This document shows, piece after piece, positions 62,465-64,000 of a stretch of DNA of 64,000 nucleotides (positions are counted from its first letter, which is position 1; every line of letters begins with the position of its first letter). The translations under genes were made by a program, and so were the position numbers. The notes under the pieces were generated by a model. The model made no database searches. It was not told the DNA's origin and saw only the letters and a program-made list of their open reading frames with translations. The DNA lies in contig NC_015976.1 in NCBI RefSeq assembly GCF_000283515.1, forward strand, positions 1,178,001 through 1,242,000, read 5' to 3'. Source of the stretch: Sphingobium sp. SYK-6 (lineage in GTDB: Bacteria; Pseudomonadota; Alphaproteobacteria; Sphingomonadales; Sphingomonadaceae).

Positions 62465-64000
62465 ATGAAGACTCGGGTTGCAATGAAACTGGCGGCGGGC
62501 CTGCTGGCCGCGGCTTCCACCACCACCGTGGCACGCGCGGGCGAACTGGCCGGGCAGGTGCTGGATGTATCGGGCACGCGGGCGCTGCAGTCGGCGCGCG
62601 TCGTGATCGCCGAGATCAACCGGACGGTGGAGACCGCGCGCGACGGCAGCTTCCTCATTCCCGATCTGCCCGCCGGCACCTACACGGTGCAGGTCAGCTA
62701 TGTCGGCGCGGAGACGAAGAGCGAGACGGTGACGGTGCCGGCGCAGGGGCGCGTGACGCTCAACTTCGGCCTGAGCGGCTATGGCCCGGACGACATCCTC
62801 GTGGTGGGTCAGGCGGCCAATCTTTCCAGTTCGCTTTCGCGCCAGCGCGCCGCCGATGGCGTCGAGAATGTGCTGACGCGCGATTCGATCGGCCAGTTCC
62901 CGGACCAGAATGTGGCGGAATCGCTGCGTCGCCTGCCGGGCCTCAATATCCTGAACGATCAGGGCGAGGGGCGGTTCGTCTCGGTGCGCGGGCTCGATCC
63001 GGAGCTCAACGCCGCGTCGATCAACGGCACGCGCGTCCCTGCGCCGGAGAGCGACGTGCGCTCGGTGGCACTGGACGTCATCCCGAGCGAGCTGATCGAA
63101 TCGATCGAGGTCAAGAAGACCCTGACGCCGGACATGGATGCCGACACCATCGGCGCGTCCATCGAGATCAACACGACCAGCGCGTTCGACCGCAAGAAGG
63201 ACCTCTTCTCGGTGAAGCTGGAAGGCAGCTACAATGATTATGCCAATGCGCTGACGCCCAAGGGCAGCTTCGATTTCTCCAAGCGCCTCGGCGACAATTT
63301 CGGCATCGCCGGCGGCTTCAGCTACTACAAGCGCAAGTTCGAGACGGACAATATCGAGGCCGCGGACTGGACCGAGTCCGATGCCGGCGTCTATTATGCC
63401 GAGGAAGTCCAGTATCGCGATTATGACGTGGAGCGCGAGCGCATCGGCGGCTCGCTGAACCTGGACTGGCGCGTGAGCGACAGCACCAAGCTTTACGCGC
63501 GGGGTCTCTACAGCGAGTTCTCGGATCAGGAATATCGCGGCGACATCATCCTCATCATGGACGAGGAGCCGCGCGCCGGCACCGCGACGAGCGCTTCCTT
63601 CTCGGACGAGGACGGGCGCATCGAGGTCCGCCGCCGGATGAAGGATCGCTTCGAGAAGCAGCGCATCAAGTCGCTGACCATCGGCGGCGAGACCGAGGCC
63701 GGCCCGTGGAAGGCGGTCTATGCGGGGTCCTGGTCGGAAGCATCGGAGCGGGAGAACGGCTCCGTCGATCCGACACGCTTCCGCGCGCGCTTCGACGGCG
63801 ACGGGGTGGGCGTGGACTTCGATTATTCCAATCCGCGTCGCCCGCTGTTCACGATCACCGGGGACACGGACCTCTTCAACGATCCGGAGGAATATGGCTT
63901 CAACGAGCTGGAGCACACGGTGCTCTCGGACTCGAAGGACCGCGAATATATGCTGAAGGGCGATCTTTCGCGCGTGTTCGCCTCGGCCGCCGGCTCGTTC
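62465..64000 (+). CDS. TonB-dependent receptor (partial, N-terminal 512 codons)
   Basis: The gene runs off the right end of the window. A signal peptide is followed by a carboxypeptidase-regulatory-like domain (about residues 26-105, GELAGQVLDVSGTRALQSARV to SVSYVGAET-type strands), a DNVLVVGQA-like TonB-box region, and a plug with GQFPDQNVAESLRRLPGLNI and LNAASINGTRVP. This is the Caulobacter/sphingomonad-type receptor that often takes up carbohydrates or large substrates. It follows the winged-helix regulator with 144 bp between, and the ligand is unknown. Confidence 0.92.
   Translation, partial: MKTRVAMKLAAGLLAAASTTTVARAGELAGQVLDVSGTRALQSARVVIAEINRTVETARDGSFLIPDLPAGTYTVQVSYVGAETKSETVTVPAQGRVTLNFGLSGYGPDDILVVGQAANLSSSLSRQRAADGVENVLTRDSIGQFPDQNVAESLRRLPGLNILNDQGEGRFVSVRGLDPELNAASINGTRVPAPESDVRSVALDVIPSELIESIEVKKTLTPDMDADTIGASIEINTTSAFDRKKDLFSVKLEGSYNDYANALTPKGSFDFSKRLGDNFGIAGGFSYYKRKFETDNIEAADWTESDAGVYYAEEVQYRDYDVERERIGGSLNLDWRVSDSTKLYARGLYSEFSDQEYRGDIILIMDEEPRAGTATSASFSDEDGRIEVRRRMKDRFEKQRIKSLTIGGETEAGPWKAVYAGSWSEASERENGSVDPTRFRARFDGDGVGVDFDYSNPRRPLFTITGDTDLFNDPEEYGFNELEHTVLSDSKDREYMLKGDLSRVFASAAGSF

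Overview
The window is high-GC DNA from an alphaproteobacterium, most likely a sphingomonad (Sphingomonadaceae). The signs are two TonB-dependent receptors of sphingomonad/Caulobacter style, a dense aromatic-catabolism island, a carotenoid-oxygenase/lignostilbene-dioxygenase type enzyme, paired IalB proteins and a two-partner-secretion adhesin. Family names come from motifs read in the translations; no database search was possible.

Layout. (1) 1-12.5 kb is a housekeeping segment: the start of a ligase-associated DNA-repair exonuclease, an SBF-like transporter, an adenine/adenosine deaminase beside a purine phosphoribosyltransferase, an M20 peptidase, a membrane diguanylate cyclase, cstA-ybdD, a copper/cytochrome-oxidase assembly group (TlpA-like, SCO, PCuAC, DUF2946) and a YciI-DUF2200 pair. 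(2) 12.5-38 kb is a catabolic island. FAH hydrolase, gentisate-type cupin dioxygenase, flavin hydroxylase and CaiB CoA-transferase form one operon. An HMG-CoA-lyase-like enzyme and an aconitase-family hydratase form a second, divergent from an IclR regulator. A TonB receptor, a carotenoid-oxygenase-family dioxygenase, an HpaB-HpaC-TetR operon, two VAO/PCMH flavoproteins with a cytochrome c lipoprotein, MFS and TSUP transporters, a GMC oxidoreductase and an aldehyde dehydrogenase complete it. Read together, these suggest oxidation of a phenolic side chain, a gentisate-like ring opening, direct hydrolysis, hydration, CoA activation and cleavage through a (R)-citramalate-type branch to acetyl-CoA and pyruvate. 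One palindrome (GTTCT, 7 bp, AGAAC) recurs at six promoters of this island, often overlapping a well-formed -10, so it looks like a cluster-wide operator.

(3) 38-39.6 kb holds a FimB/FimE-like tyrosine recombinase exactly bracketed by perfect 27-bp inverted repeats that themselves look like recombinase core sites. This is a candidate self-inverting switch or minimal mobile element. (4) 39.6-64 kb is a surface/biofilm segment: an EAL-domain protein right beside the switch, a small membrane protein, a two-partner-secretion transporter, its 5,628-residue exoprotein (18 FG-GAP-like repeats, three long filament modules, 19 tandem 85-residue YDG/MBG-type repeats), two IalB-family proteins, a winged-helix regulator, and the first 512 codons of a second TonB-dependent receptor.
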